The position numbers and the translations under genes are program-made. This document shows positions 27,701 through 42,700 of a stretch of 64,000 nt of DNA, in pieces. The notes beneath the pieces are model-generated. The model made no database searches. It saw only the letters and a program-made list of their open reading frames with translations, and was not told the origin of the DNA. Where the stretch lies: the NCBI GenBank assembly GCA_022605955.1, contig JAKCOZ010000008.1:25669083-25733082 (forward strand). The letters run 5' to 3'. Numbering within the stretch: position 1 is the first letter of the stretch; every line of letters starts with the position of its first letter. The stretch comes from Rallus limicola (taxonomy: Eukaryota; Chordata; Aves; Gruiformes; Rallidae).

Positions 27701-30700
27701 TACCAATTTTCCTTTCTTGCTGTAAAAATAAAGAATGAGTATTAAATACTTAAGTTCTCATGGTGTTCTACTTTTTGTTTTCCTTTCAGTTCAAAAAGCA
27801 CCGTTCTTCAAATGCATACACAAACAATTTTGCAAAGTCTGTGGTAAACCTTGTAGATGCTGTAAGTATCAATGTTTCTTCTGAAAACTGCATCATCAAC
27901 TTTGTCAGTTCACTGCTGCATTTAAAAAGTTAGTTAGCCAGTTACCTGGTTAAAAAAACCCCAAGCAACTACAAAAATTACATTCTAAAACTTAGTTCCA
28001 ATTCCTTTGCAGAATAGCCTGGGGTGAATGTATAGAAAACCACTAAATTATCCTTGGCATTTTTCTCAAAGCTTGCAACTCTCAAATTGAGGAGGGGGAC
28101 AACATCAAACCTGAAGGACCTTTCAGTATCTGCTGCTGCCGAAGAATGAGATTTAATCAAGTTTAGAGTTATGTAACAAATCCAACCACGAGCGGTTGCA
28201 GATGCGAGTATAGTTCACAAAAGATACAAAGGTATATTGGGAGAAAAGGAGAATGTGAATGAAAATTCTCCTTTATAAATCTGTATTCATAGCTTAAAAC
28301 CAAATAAAATCCCATAGTAGTACATTATAGATGGATGGCACTGTCACAGAAGCCATACTTTTATATGTGAGTAAATTTAGAACAATTTGACATAAAGCAT
28401 ATAAACTAGAAGTAAAATTTGTGGTGATTATTTTTTTCTCTTTCTGACATTCATGTAATGACCAAACACAGAACTGTGGTGAAAACAGAATAGATTCTTT
28501 AGTAGTGATGAATACAAAGTCTAGTAAAATTTGGACCTTTCCACATGATACCAACAGAACCGTGTGATACAATTCAGTGCAAAACAGTATTCACAGTTTT
28601 TATACCTTGGAGGAAGCAATACAGTATTTGTTCTTAGTATCTTATCTATAAAGTATTATGTATACTGTATGTGCATTGAAAATTTAGGTGAATATATTTA
28701 TAAGACATTAAATACTGGAAGAGTTTTGGAGTATTTTTGAGTAGTGGTCTGGAAATGCCAGTAGTCTAAAGAAAAGTTACAAGAGCAGATAAAAATACAA
28801 ATGGTTGAAATATTTCTGCAATTTATATTGGACGTTCCCAAAGAAAGGGTGGCATCTTCATTTTTTTTTCTTAAGTAATTATTACTGCCTTGTATTTCTT
28901 CTGCATTTTAACAAAAGCCATTTAATCTGCCTTTCCTTTCTCTGACTATTCTTTCATTTTTTCCATTTTTATTTGCTGTATGTGTGCATAGAGAAACATT
29001 CAGCTTCTCTCCAGTGTAGAATTCAGTTCCCTTATGAAAATCTTGCAAAATGACATCTTAATGGTCTTTTCTTTAAACAAAGCATGAAAAGGAGCAGGCA
29101 TTTCTGCCTTGCTATTCCCTTGTGACTAGGGAGTGGGCTGTATTTCTAAGTGCTATATTCTTGGGGAAAGGATATTGAATTTGAAAGGTTCTATGCCCCC
29201 TCCTCCATTCTTCCTATTTGCTTAAGGAAATAGTTTTCGTCTCAGCAAATCCAAGTAAAAACTTTAATGATACACCTATATGTAATTTCTAGGGTTTAAT
29301 TTTATTGATTTTTCTGATGTCATTAACCATTTTGTGTATATGTCCTCAGCCTGTCCCCCACAGATTAAAGCATATTAATATTTTTCCTTCAAATTCTTGA
29401 ATAAAATCAGTTTTAGCTGGTTACTATATCTTGCTCTTCTGTTCATTGCCTGTTTTTCTAAGCTGAGTGCAGTGTATTGTATTCGCTCTAAATATGTCAT
29501 AACTGCAGGAGGATATTTTCCATTCATGTTGTGTGTTATAGGTGTAATTTGGCAAAAAGATAATAAAAGCATGTACTTAATATGATGTCCCATGGAAGTG
29601 ACCAAATAACTTGCCTTTTGTGTACTTATGCATTAGGCAGATGATGGAATAATTATCCAGTGCTTTTAGATCATAACTTAGCTTGATCAGTAAGTGTTCT
29701 TCATGTCCCATGTAAGACTTTTGATGGGCAGACTGTTGCAAAAAGGAATGCATCTTCTGTAGATCTGCAAGTACTGGATAACTTTTGTTAATAAAATTTG
29801 GCATTTTATGACGTGAACCTAAAGAGAATAGCAGTTTAATTTCAGGATTAAGTATTATGCAGAAATTTAAAATGGATATTTTAAAGCTGTTTCGTAATTA
29901 TTAGGGCCTGATCACAATTTCCATGTCTCTTGCTACAGTGACACTAAAATGAATAGAAAAATTAATATTCTTAATTACTACATTACTTGAGTAGCATTAA
30001 GTGATCATTCTATAAATTACAATGATGCATCATGTGAATTAATTTTTAGATATATTGGAGAATGAGAACTTATTTAGTCTTCACTTAGGAATTTACTTTG
30101 ACCATTCTTTCTTTGAGATCTTTCTTGTCCTCTTCTTTGAGAACACCTGGTGTACCTTTTTATTTCTTTCTTGCTGATTTTTATACAGGTTTTCTGCAAA
30201 ACTCATAGTGAAATTATTTGACATGAGAATTTCAAACTAAAGGGAGTAGCTCAAAAAAGTAGCAGCAAGTGGTTTTTGTCCCCTAAAATATAAAATTTAA
30301 GTTGATCAGAATATTAACTAGGTATTACCAGCTAACTATTTCCCCATGTTTCCCTCCTCCTTTACCCCTCTTGTCCTTCCACTTTACTCTTACTGGCTAA
30401 TTGTGCATGTTTGACCCAGTGTTCTACTCCTGTGCCTGTCCTGTCTGCCCTCAGATATACAAGGAACAGCTGAACACCAGGGTGGTTCTTGTCGCTGTGG
30501 AAACTTGGACAGACAGAGATCGTATTAATATTCACCCTGACCCTCTGCAGATGCTTCACGATTTCTCCAAATATCGACAGCATTACATCAAGCAGCATGC
30601 TGATGCTGTGCACCTGCTCTCGTATGTACCCTTATACAGTGGCTTATACTCTTACAGTGTTACATGCTTTTTTGCCTATTGTTTTTGTCTTTTTGTCTCC

Positions 30701-33700
30701 TCTTGTTTACTTTTTTTGCTTGGTAGTCATTACATCAATCAAAATATGCCTTCCTTACAAAGCTAACTCTGTTTTTAACTTGTTGGTCTATTTTTAATAG
30801 GCATAGTATATACAATGGTCATGTTGATATATATCTATAATGAATGACATTTTAATGTCTTTGCAACCTGGAGACAGTGTCACGTCTTTGAAGTGGCTTC
30901 TGATGAGCCCTTAAGGACACCTAGTTACACTAACCAGGTGTGTAACGTACTGCTTTCCCAGAGAAGAGCAGGAGAGGGCAGAGCAGACAGTATTATGTGT
31001 TGCCACAAGAACGTTCCAGTTACTGAATTCACACATGAAGCTGCAGTGATGATTTGTTAATGTTAATTTGTTAATATCTCCTCCTTTAGAGCTGTAATGG
31101 TTTCCTGAAAGACAGCACATTTTGAGGGGAAATTCCACTTGCATCATTAGGCACATCAGCCTTGAGCAACAGTATTTGTTTACCTCATGGCATTGTGTCT
31201 CCAGTAACATATGCAAAGTGGTGATGATGTGCACTTTTAACTACTCTTATGCATGTATTATGTCACTTGCTGAAGAGCTTGCTAGTGGGCAAACAGGCCC
31301 TTCTCAGTGTTGTGCAGTGGGAGGCACCAAATACAAACTGAAATACAGGAAATTCAATTTGAACACGATGGGACAAATCTTTTCACTGTGAAGGTGGGCA
31401 GGTGCTGAAACAGGTTGCCCATCAAGGTTGTCGGGTGTCCATGCTTGAAGATACTTAGTAGCCATTAGCACATGGCACTGAGCAGCCTGCTCCAGCTATG
31501 CCTCCTTGGAACAAGGGAGTTGAACAAGACTATTTACAGAAGTGTGTGGCTGGGTCCTCTACCAGGATCCAGCCAGGCTAAACGGTGACACTCTAACCTC
31601 AGCCCTTACTGCAGTTCTGTCTATTCTAAAGCATCCAACTTTAAGCATTTATCCTAGTTAAGCTGCAGTTTCAAAGTTGACTGTCAGAATATTCTGGGGA
31701 AAAAAATAAATGCCTACCTGTCTGGAGTATTCTGTCATTTTAAAAAACAAAAGGCTCGTCAATTCTGCTATTGGAAAAGGATTTAATTTTCACAGGTTAG
31801 GATCATTTGCTATGCACGCCCAAGGCTGCATGGATTTATTATTACGCCTATGAAGTTAAAATAGGTATAAACCATAATTGTCTATAGACATTTTATAGAA
31901 TAATTTATGTCTTCCAGATTACATTAACTAAACTATATGGGGTTTACCTGCTCTTTTTTAAAAAAGAAGAGATTCTTAAATAAAATTAACATGCGGTTTA
32001 TCAGTTGTTCAGAAACCCTCCCACAGTGATTAACAATAAATGAAAGGAGGAAGGATTAAAAAGCAGTATTAAACTGCTTTCCTTTGAGTATACTTCTCAG
32101 TCTTTTCATTTGGAGTGGAATGTAGAGCTTGAATTGGTCTGGATTAAGAGCGTGATTAAAAACCCTCTCAACACTGATGTACAGAATTCCTTTCTGACAG
32201 ATTACAAATTGGAATATATTGTTATCTTGTAAAGAAAATGTTATCCTTTCTTTTTTTCTTAGGAATATAGTATTCTAGCTTTCTTTGCCCTGTTTGTGGG
32301 TTGGGACTGATTCTGACTCTGGAAGTTAAGAATAGGTTGTATTTATTTGACTCAGTGTCGATGTTCTGTTTCTAAACTTGCAGTTACTAGATGAGGAGTA
32401 ATGTGAGTGCAGTGTATCATGTAAGTTCTTGATGCCCAAGGTCATTGTGTTCTATCTTCTCTATTTTTATTTGTTTGTAAGGAATGTGACATTTCATTAC
32501 AAAAGGAGCAGCTTAAGTTACTTTGGAGGTGTTTGCTCTGTGACCAGAGGAGTAGGAGTGAATGAGGTAAATTTTTTTTTTAATGACCAACCTGAAATAA
32601 ATAAGAAACTGTACATTGTAATGTAAGTGTTTGCATGTTTCAGTATTCAGGGCTTTAAAGATAATTTCCTTAATAAAAACTTTTGATTCTTAGAGCCAGC
32701 CTCTTGTACCATTGTGAAACTACTGCTTGCTGTGCTTTTCTCTTTAAAAAACATTCCTTCTGTCTGCATTATTCTCTTTAAGATCCTAAAATAGCTTTTA
32801 GTATATTTAACAGAATTTTAGACCCCCAAAAAATCAGTGTATTTGAAATAACAGAACTGAACATCATTTTGGGTCTTCTAACTATACAAAGCTTGATCTT
32901 ATGAGGTGCTGATGACATGTAATTCTTATTGATTTCTTTTTTTTTTTAACATTAAAACTAGAAAAATGCGGTCCCTGTCTGGTGGTAATGATGATTATTA
33001 TTATTAATTTTCCTCAGTACAGTGTGAAATCATTAATGAAAATCTCCTCTTTTAACATGGGTTAGTCATACTATATAAACTGTATTTTGAGCGTGTATAT
33101 ATATATATCTCAACCAGACAGGTTTCTGTAGGTTAACCAGCAGACAGGGATTCCCTCAGGTTCAGAGAATAATTTTCTGTGTTATGTATTTGATTGTGTT
33201 TCTTTTCCTTATATGCAATTGTGATTTGCTGTACAGAATATCTGAAGAAGTAGGTATGTGGTAAGCCAGAATGAGCCAATGTAGCATTCATTGCAATAAC
33301 TTTTTGTTTTGTTTTGTTTTTTTAATTATGCTCCTCTTGAAATGCAGTATGGCCTCCCTTTGGCCATGGCACAGGAACTGGCACAAAGTCTTGCTCAGAA
33401 CCTCGGAATACAGTGGGAGCCAGCCACCAGGAAACCGAGTATGTACATGGGCATGGAGTCTTCTTTTGTCCTCTTCAGTTAAAATATAAACCCTTCCTTT
33501 GTGATATTTGAAACAAACACGAAACTTGCTGCATCTGTAGAACAAGAATTGCTGCTTTTGGAAATGTATGGATCTAAAGTTTAACCAAAATAAGAACCAC
33601 CAGTTTAGCACTCATTTTGCAATGATGTCAGTAATGTCCTGTGTCAGGAGGTTAGATCCATAACCTATATTCAGAAGTATAACAGTAAAAATGCCGTTAA

Positions 33701-36700
33701 TTTAACTCAGAACTCTTGGAAATTGCTAAAATATTTTCTAGATTGTTTTTTCATTACAGGTAAAACAATCTTCATGTAATTTGGAAATTGATATATTTTA
33801 AAATTTTAATATAGGAGTTTTTAAAATGATAGCTTATAGAAATTTTTATTTGGATACCCTTTATAGAGTAGATTAATGAAAGACCTGGATAGAGCAGAAA
33901 AAACTATATAAATAATCTATGAATTTTATCTGTGAAGAAATGTGGATTTGCTGTAGTAACTAGAAAATAGAACCCTTCTTGAAAATATTACTACTTTGGT
34001 TAGATAATTTTTATGGGTAGTTTCTAACTTCTGTTTTATGAACATAAAATGTTTATTTTTTATTATTATTTTATTAATTTGGTGACTGTTGACTTACATG
34101 CTATAGCTGTAAGTAAACTGTAAATCCATTTTCACTCAACTACTTTTTCTAAATATTTGATTGGCTCCTTCATGTATTACTATTGGCTGACTTACATATT
34201 ACTATTGGTATTTCTATGTCAGAAGGCCTGTCCAGTAACAGTTCTTCAGGGTGTTCTGTACACATTTTAGGGAGGAAGAAATGTGAACATGTTTAATATG
34301 AGTGTCATGTGTACTGCACGTGCCCTTGTGCTGCCTGGTTTGAAAGCAGGTAGGGGAGAACATTGCCAGCTATTTTTAGCTTTCTGTACTGCCTGAAACT
34401 TTGCGTTGAGTCAAAGAGCATGCACGTATGGTAACTGGAAAGTGCCACCTTTATATTACGTATATTTTAGTATCTCTTCAGGTGGGCTGGTTTTCTTTTT
34501 AGGGCTAGAATCTGTACAGCCAAGCAACCATCTACTCTTACCATAATTAGTCAAGGTCCATTTTTATAGTGAGTATTTTACTGTAAGCATGTTTATAACT
34601 GCTTTCCTTTTCTATTGTATTTTGGTCTTGTCTGAGAAGAGTGTGACTGCACTGAATCCTGGGGTGGTTGCATCATGGAGGAAACAGGGTATGTCATAAC
34701 TATCAGTAATTGAGGGCTCTGGAATGAGTTCATAGTTTACATTATGACATAAATATTTATGCATTGTGTTTTGTCCATGTGTTTTAGTACTAATAAATGA
34801 AAAAAAGCAGTTGGAACAACCCAAACAATACAGATCAATTGTTTAAATATTTCAACAAGTCGTATCTTTTAGGAAAATATTACAAAATCTTATATTTTGA
34901 ATGCTTTGCTATACTTGCAATGATTGAAAGTTAAATAATGTATATTTTTCATTAAATAAATACAGTTATCCTTATTACATGCAGTTGGGAAGTGTTATAG
35001 TTTTGATAAGTGATTTTTCTTTTCCTCCTAATTTTAATTATTTTCACCCTAGTTGCTTCAAAATTCTGACTTTGATTGAACAGATATCTCTGCTTCTGTT
35101 CCAGTGACTAAAAGTTGAAAGCTGAAGCTTTCAGCAAATGCTCTCATTCCTTAGCTAAACAGCTTGTGAAGTTTGAGGGGGAAGCACATCTACATGGGAG
35201 GAAACTATGTTTCATTGTCCTCTTGCCTCACGCACTGCCAAAGATTCTTTTCTTTATACTGTAAGCAATTCATTAGAAAAGGAGAGCATCTGAAACATGG
35301 GGTTCTGAGTCTTAGAAATCAGTTCCTGCCTGAATTTTTGCTCACTGTGGAAGCTCAACTGCAAAAGTCATGGAGAAAATTAGCTACAAATAAGAAAGAA
35401 GGAGCTTAGTTTCTCTAGATAGTGTTTGAAAATGGGTTCTTCAGTAGAATTACTGTGCAGCTTTCCTGTAGACTTGTAATTGTTAGCCACTGTATGAATG
35501 CAACAGAAAATTATTCAGTAAGTTTGCTTCTGGAATCCAGAATAGATGCTTCTCCATCAAAGTATCAGTCTTGGAAACACCAGTAGAGGAGGTTGTGGAA
35601 TGAACTTCTAAGATAACAGTAAGAAAATGCCAGGAGCAGATGATAGACACCCAGAAACTGAAAAAAGGTCTGACTAGTGAAATGAGTGTATAATTAGGTG
35701 CTGTGAAAGCCTTTTCACATAACTCCATCAGTATCAGATGACATTTTTTTATATTTAGAATAATTCAATGGTGGAATGTCAGCTCGGAAGCAGTGAGCTG
35801 CTAGCAAAGGAATGGAGAACCTCCTTATGGCAAGGTTACCCTTATCTTTAATAATGTGGAAAGTTCTCATTCCCAGGTCTCAAAACTTGACTAACAAAAA
35901 TACCAGTTTTTGTGTGAGAATTGACTAAAAAAAAAGGTATGCCTTCATCAGGGTGGGAAAAGATGGAGATGAGGAATTCTTGCAGTGTTTATTCCAGTGT
36001 AAGAACAAGGGAGATGTGAAATGAGACTAGCAAATATTGATAGAAAAAATGGGATGAAATTGTGCTTTTATCAGTCTGTAATTAAGCTATGAAAGATCTT
36101 GATATAGCTTCTTGTAGAAGCTGAAAGATTTTGGGAAAATTCATGGGACAAAATACAGTGAAGATTATTTAATAAAGACAAAACAAGGCATCCCAAGGAA
36201 GTCGTTGAGCTGAAAATTGTTGGATGACAGAAAAATATTCTGCAAGTAGTAGTACAGTGCTCTGTTCTCTACTCTTCCCTGGTCATAGTCTCAGGGCCAA
36301 AATCAGAGATGGGATTTGTGTGAAGGAGATTTTTAGTCTTGACGCTATAGATGTTCCTACAGCTGCAATTAGTTTTACTTTAAAAAATAACTAGGATCAA
36401 TTGAACAGTTTTAAGATCCTGGCCTGATACCAGGGATCTGGAATGTAATCCATTTTTTAAACTGAAGCTGTGGGGGAAAGAAACCTAAGAGAACACTGGA
36501 TTATGCATGCTAATCGAGAGGGTCCATAGCACCTGTTATGATGAAGTGATTTCACATTATTAAGAAGATCAGGAGACTACAGTTTCATGTGCTGTTGATC
36601 CATAGAATAGAAATATAAAAATGCAAAAGGTTTAAAAACTTTTCCTTTTCTTCTGATCTTACTGTTTGAGAATGTGACTGAGCTGACAAACTGTTGCACT

Positions 36701-39700
36701 CAGTGGTTGTAAGAAACTGGGATTTACAGTATTAAAAAAATGTTGTGACGCTTCTGTCCCCTTCCAGTAACTGTTGGTGTTTCAAAGTATTTACTCAGCT
36801 AATTATTTGCTCTTTTAGGGTATACCATTCCAGGAAATTCTCCAAATGCAGCATTGCAGAATACAAAGAATTTTTACTTCGTGGGGGAGGTGCCTGTCTC
36901 TTCAACAGGCCAACAAAGGTAATAAATATGTTGGTAAATAGCACTTCTGCTAAACATTTTAACAAAATTATAATAATTTCACTAACAGGCATCTGCTCTC
37001 AAATTTATTCATGTCTATGTGGGTATTTTCTTGTGGCTGCTTGTAATTAGATGACTGTTCATTCCCACAATATTTAAAAATAAGAGAAATGCATCTTCTT
37101 TTCCATCAATTCTTCTTGCTCAAATAATGACAAATATTGCAGTTGATTTTTCATGGCTAGATACATTCCCATTCAGCATAAATTCACTTCTTATTAAGCT
37201 GGAAGTAGTGCAGAGCAAATCCAGAATTAAGATGATAGTGCGTGTTCCACATACAATCAATTCTATCCAAGATTGTTAAGAATGCCATTTACCACATTAG
37301 GAATTAGAAATCAGCAGCTTGCTTCATATAGACAGTAGCAGCTTGTGGTTGTTCTCAAAAATAAGTTATTTTCATTTTAGAGGTACATCTATCAAACTAA
37401 TATATAACTATTTCCATGTACCATCCATTGCTTTTTTTTCCCCCCCTAAAAACTTACCAAGGTCATAATATTTTTCTAAGGCAATATTAGCATCACAGCC
37501 TTCTGAAGCTGAGTGTTATAAAAATATTCCACTTGGCTCTTTTTGCAAAGTAAGATCAATCCAAATATTAATATTCTATTTAACCACAGTGTTGTCAAAC
37601 CTGCTGTCCTTGTGGAATTTAATAGCACGTGAGACTATTGGGTGGTTCTGTTTACTGTGCTGTATCCCTTGGTAGGCTGCCACCTTGCACAATTAACCAC
37701 AAAAATTTTGCTTGTTAGAGTGTTTTTTAATCTTTTCCCAGGGTAGCAATCTTTGCTTATAGAATAAGCATGTAAGAATTCTTATAGAAAAAAGTAAAGA
37801 GAAAGCAAAACACAGCTTCATTATTTGATGGTGATTGCCTAGCAAGGTAATGCGAACAAATTGCCAAATAGACTGTGTACAGAATAAAAATCTGTTTTAC
37901 TTTGTGAAATTGCTCTCAGGAGAACAGTTGAATTATCTTTATACGTTATCTATGTCAGTGTTTCACAGCTTTGAAGTTAAAGTCCAAAGTTAAAGTCCTT
38001 TAGGCACAAAAAAATATCATACAGTGTTTTGGATCCTGTTTGGAGGTTGGAAGGTAAGGTAAAAAAGTCCATGTAAACTTTATTTAATGAGACATGGATC
38101 TGCTAAGCACCCTGATGTCAGTTTTAATTCTAACTTCTTATGTATATGAACATTTGATAGTTCCTGATTAAGAGTGTAGGAAATCTCTGTGTGTTCTGTT
38201 TTTTTTCTTGCATTTCTCTGGTTGAGCCCTTTTTGTTTTTGCATGAGCTTCTGGTCAGATAACCAGGTCTGTTTGATGGAGACCTGAATTTCAGGTTCAG
38301 AATAAAAGGCCTTGCTGCAGCCACTGACGCAGAGCAGTAACAGTGGCTTATAGAGGGGGGAAAAAAAGAAATGCCAGTTTTATGCATCATGTTGATATAG
38401 CTAGTGAAGAAGAGTACATATGGGCATTGCTTTAGTGTAGTTTTGCTTCTGGCACCAAAACTTGTAGATGCTATTCATTACCTCTGTCGTTTATACAATG
38501 AAAGTAAAATGTTTTCTTGTTTATTAAGCATTATGATTCCCCTCCCTCCCCACCCCAGGTACCAAAGAATAATTCCATCCAAGTTCATAAATAATTTGCA
38601 CTGTATTCTATGTTACATTTCATATCTTGATGATCCTCATCGGCTGTAATGCAACTAATCCCATGAAGAATGAACATATTTACTCGCATCTTTCACCCTC
38701 ATCTAGCTGTAGATTTCTCTTCTCATTTTAACTTAACTTTTAACTTCTAATTTTATCCATGTTCTAGGGATGAATGTGTTTCTGTTGATGTCCCAGTTAA
38801 ATTGGAGATTCCTCATATTCTTACTGGATTCTGAAGCAGAATTACATAAAAAACAGGAGGTTTTTGCAAAATTATTTCTGTGATGAGACTGAAAAATGTC
38901 TTAAATCGCTTTTAATCAAAATTATGCGATGTGAAACCAGTATAGAACCTATATAATCCTGAAATGTACAATTTCTCTTTATTGTATACAACTGGTCCTA
39001 GGAGTAACTGTTTAGCACTATGTATATATGGCTGTGTTATTCTAGCATACTAATAAGGCATCTTCCTTTTAATAAGAACTTCCTTTTGGCAGTGTTTCTT
39101 AATGCTTATTATTTTCATGCACAAACATATTAACCTTGGAACTGTTGGACAGTAGTTGATTGCATGAACAAGTATGGGTACATGAGGAGATCCCAAAGAT
39201 CAGATTGCTGTCTGGTTTGTTGAAGGAATTGTCAGAGAAATGGAATTTCACAGAACTGGAATGGAGTTTAAATGTTATCCCCTTCAGTATTGTTGTCTGT
39301 CTGCTTATTACCACTCAGTGAATCAGTACTCCCCCAAAGAGGGCCAGTTAGCTGTACATTTTTCATGTTTGAATAATTCTGACTGGCAGCACTTGAGAAA
39401 CATGCTGCCTTTGCCATCACAGTAGCAAGGCGTATTTACTCTCTGTGAGAGCGTGTTTCTGTAGCATTGTAGAAATGGGCTGTGTGTGACAGAAAAGTAA
39501 TTTGATACTAGTTTTATGCTCTATTGGGGTTGGTTTTTGTTTTTTTGCTTTCAGCTCTTTGAAACCACAGAGTGTGGAAATGGATATGTAGAAGCAGGAG
39601 AAGAATGTGATTGCGGTTTCCGAATGGCAAGTAGAGTTACATATTATTCCACAAGTCTTTCTTACAAGAGATATTAAGATAAATGATATGATTGGTAACA

Positions 39701-42700
39701 ATCATATAATCAAGAAAACAATTAATGTGTTTTGCCTGTTGTTAGGGAGCAGCTTTAATTAAAGGACTGTTTTAAAACATTTTTTCAAGTGAGAATGAGT
39801 GTGAAGACAGGGAGTAATGTAGCTGTTTCCCAGCAGTTTCTGAATTACACTGTAGAGATGCTTATACCCTTGCTTTTCCTGGATAGTGTGCCTGGTGTGA
39901 TAGACTCCTTATCAATACTGTGGAGACAGGTGCCTGCATTTGGACAGAATAAGTAAACTGTTGGTTTCTTCTCTCTTGAATAAATGTTCTAGAAAGCATT
40001 TGCAAAAATCTGCCCTGTAGATTTCAGTCCTGGTTCTAATACTGAAATAAACTTGCAGCCATAATAAGTTTTCCTGACCTTTTTCCTGCTTTGAACGGAA
40101 TTTGACTAAGCAGCATGCATTTTGTACTCCACACCTGAAACGGGCATCAGAAAGTCAGAATCCCCTTGTTACTATGGCATATATGCCACCAATTTCCCTT
40201 TACTTTGGTATTTGAGCATTGCAAAGGATTCTTCCAGCTGATAATTTGAGGTCATCAATACTGAACTGAATCTTTTGTCTGCTGGGATGCAATAGTTTGT
40301 TGGAATGTTTGTAAAGAAAAAACTTACTTAAAATGGAAAGCTAAAGATACCAATATTTCCTTCAGGAATGCTATACGGACTGCTGTAAGAAGTGCTCTCT
40401 TTCTAATGGAGCTCATTGTAGTGATGGACCCTGCTGTAATACATCATGTCTTGTGAGTGTTGCTGCTGTCTGTCTTTTCTCAGTTGTCTGTGGAAGTTGT
40501 GCAGCCTGTATAGCTCAAAGTGTGCTTTCTGTAGAATGAAAAGGAACAGCTTCTGTAGAGTAAGACTCTTATTCCAGACAATAATGTGGTCACTGCCCCA
40601 AATACAAAGGGAATAGTTTGCACTGGATGTGTATTAATGTTAAAATGGCTTTTATTTGCATTTATATATCAGAGATTAAAAATCAGTGTCTTGTCAAAGT
40701 ATTATATACTTCAGTTTAGCCATTAAAAGATCAAGAAACTGAATTTTTTTTTCAACATGTTGAGATAACTATTTAGATTGTGGTGTTCTGTTGTTAGCCA
40801 AGCGAAAAACAACCAGTATGTGTGAGTGTAACGTTTACAGAGTAATTCCAGTTTTGCTTTTACATGACCTTAGTCCTGAACTGTACTCTTCATTTGCTAG
40901 TTTTTCCCACGCGGCTACGACTGTCGATATGCAGTGAATGAATGTGATATTGCAGAGTTCTGCACTGGAGATTCTGGCCAGGTATGTATGCAGCAGCTTT
41001 CTCTGCTTACACTACCCATGTTTGTGTGCACTTGTTTTATATCAGTTTAAGAAAGTAGGTGTTTGCTTACTTTCTCAGTGGAATGGAAATGAATGCAAAG
41101 GTGATGTTGCAAACACAGCCCTAGTATTAGTTACCAAATGTCCTGTTACTGGACAGGTTTGGTTTGTTTCCTTAATTTCTGCTAGGAATATGCAGAAAGT
41201 TAGAATCAGACCTTGTATTTCATGGCTCAAGATAGTAATTTTTTCACTTGTATTTGTAGCTATAAAGATTCCTGCACTAATTATGTTATCTATCCCCTTT
41301 ATATGTTGTGCGATTGTCTTTTAAAACTAGGTGATCATAAGTGATCCTTTGATGTATTATTCCAGTACTCATGATAAAAAAAGTCTTACTTTTTTTCAGT
41401 GTCCACCAAATCTTCATAAACAAGATGGGTATGCCTGTGATTCTAATCAGGTATGCAACGTTTTAAAATCCCTGCATGTCAGCAAATAGAAATCAACCAA
41501 ATATGAGCTTTCTTTTTATTTATATCCTGATTTCTGTATTTCTTCATAAACTTTGTCTTTTGGACATCGATGTTGCTTGTGCTTTAGACACTCTGTGAAT
41601 ACTAAAAATTTTTAGTTTTAGTGAAATCTACTTGGTATCTTTGCACTCCATGTTAATATGTTCTTTGCAGCTTTGTAAGAGAGAAGTATAAAGCAGGTCC
41701 TGAAATGTTAGACACCAACTGACTGAGTATGTGGGCCTAAATGTGTACTCTGTCTAGCCAAACTGATAAAAACTGTAATACATCCCTGTGTGTGTGAAGA
41801 ATCAAAACGAGGCGTTTGTTGGGTGAGGGGGAGGCAATGAAATGATGTTCTGTTCTCATTACTAACATGCTGCATTTTGTTTAGGGTCGTTGCTATAACG
41901 GTGAATGCAAAACAAGAGATAATCAGTGCAAATACATCTGGGGATCTAGTAGGTTGACTTTAACTATCTTAATTGTATTTCTGGTTCTTTCCCACCTTTG
42001 TTTTGTGTTTTTAGTATTTTTATTTTTGTCCTTGCCACTGTAAGTTAAAGTTTCCTGCTCAGTAGAGTAGGTTGTAGTGAGAAACTGTGGCTTGATTGGC
42101 AAGTGAAATTTCAAGTTGTACGCTGGGAGTGATGACACTGAGATTGTTCTGATGTGATGTGGTTGCAGATGTAGGTTGGTAGCAAATGGTTGACTCTGGA
42201 ATTAGCTGAGAAGACATGCAGAATTGGCAACTTTGAGTTACTGTTACTGGGGTGTGGGGTAACACTGGTTAGAGGATTCTTTTAATTTTTTTTAATAGTT
42301 CAAGCCAGATGTGTTTGAGTTTCTTAATGACAGTTGTCAGTTCCATTGTCCCAGCAGTGGTTCACGCTAGAGCTTCACCTAGCCTCTTTTTGCTATATTA
42401 TCCTGTAGTCAGGAAAATTAGCACATTAGTGTGAATTTAAATAAATATAATATGAATTTAAGCCTGGGGTGTTGCATTAAATAAAAATGCAGTTGCAGTG
42501 GATCTTTCTTGCAGCTGAGAGGGGATAAATGCTCTGTGATGACTCTGAGACAGTTCAGCAGAGCAGAGCTGTCAGGATGTCCTGGTACTCTCTAACACTT
42601 AATGTTTTCTTGTGCATTTTGTCTAATCATAACTGCCATTGATAGCTTGAAGCAGAATAATATTTCTGTTCTAGGGTAGGAAGGGAGGGATATAGTTTTA

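Noticed and set aside
30401..30797. Two overlapping long open frames around 30.4-30.8 kb
   Set aside because: One is the true exon 30455-30621 extended into flanking introns; the other is its shifted shadow.
41949..42300. Possible extra cysteine-rich exon
   Set aside because: The flanking exons join in phase without any insert, and no cysteine-patterned frame with splice sites is present.
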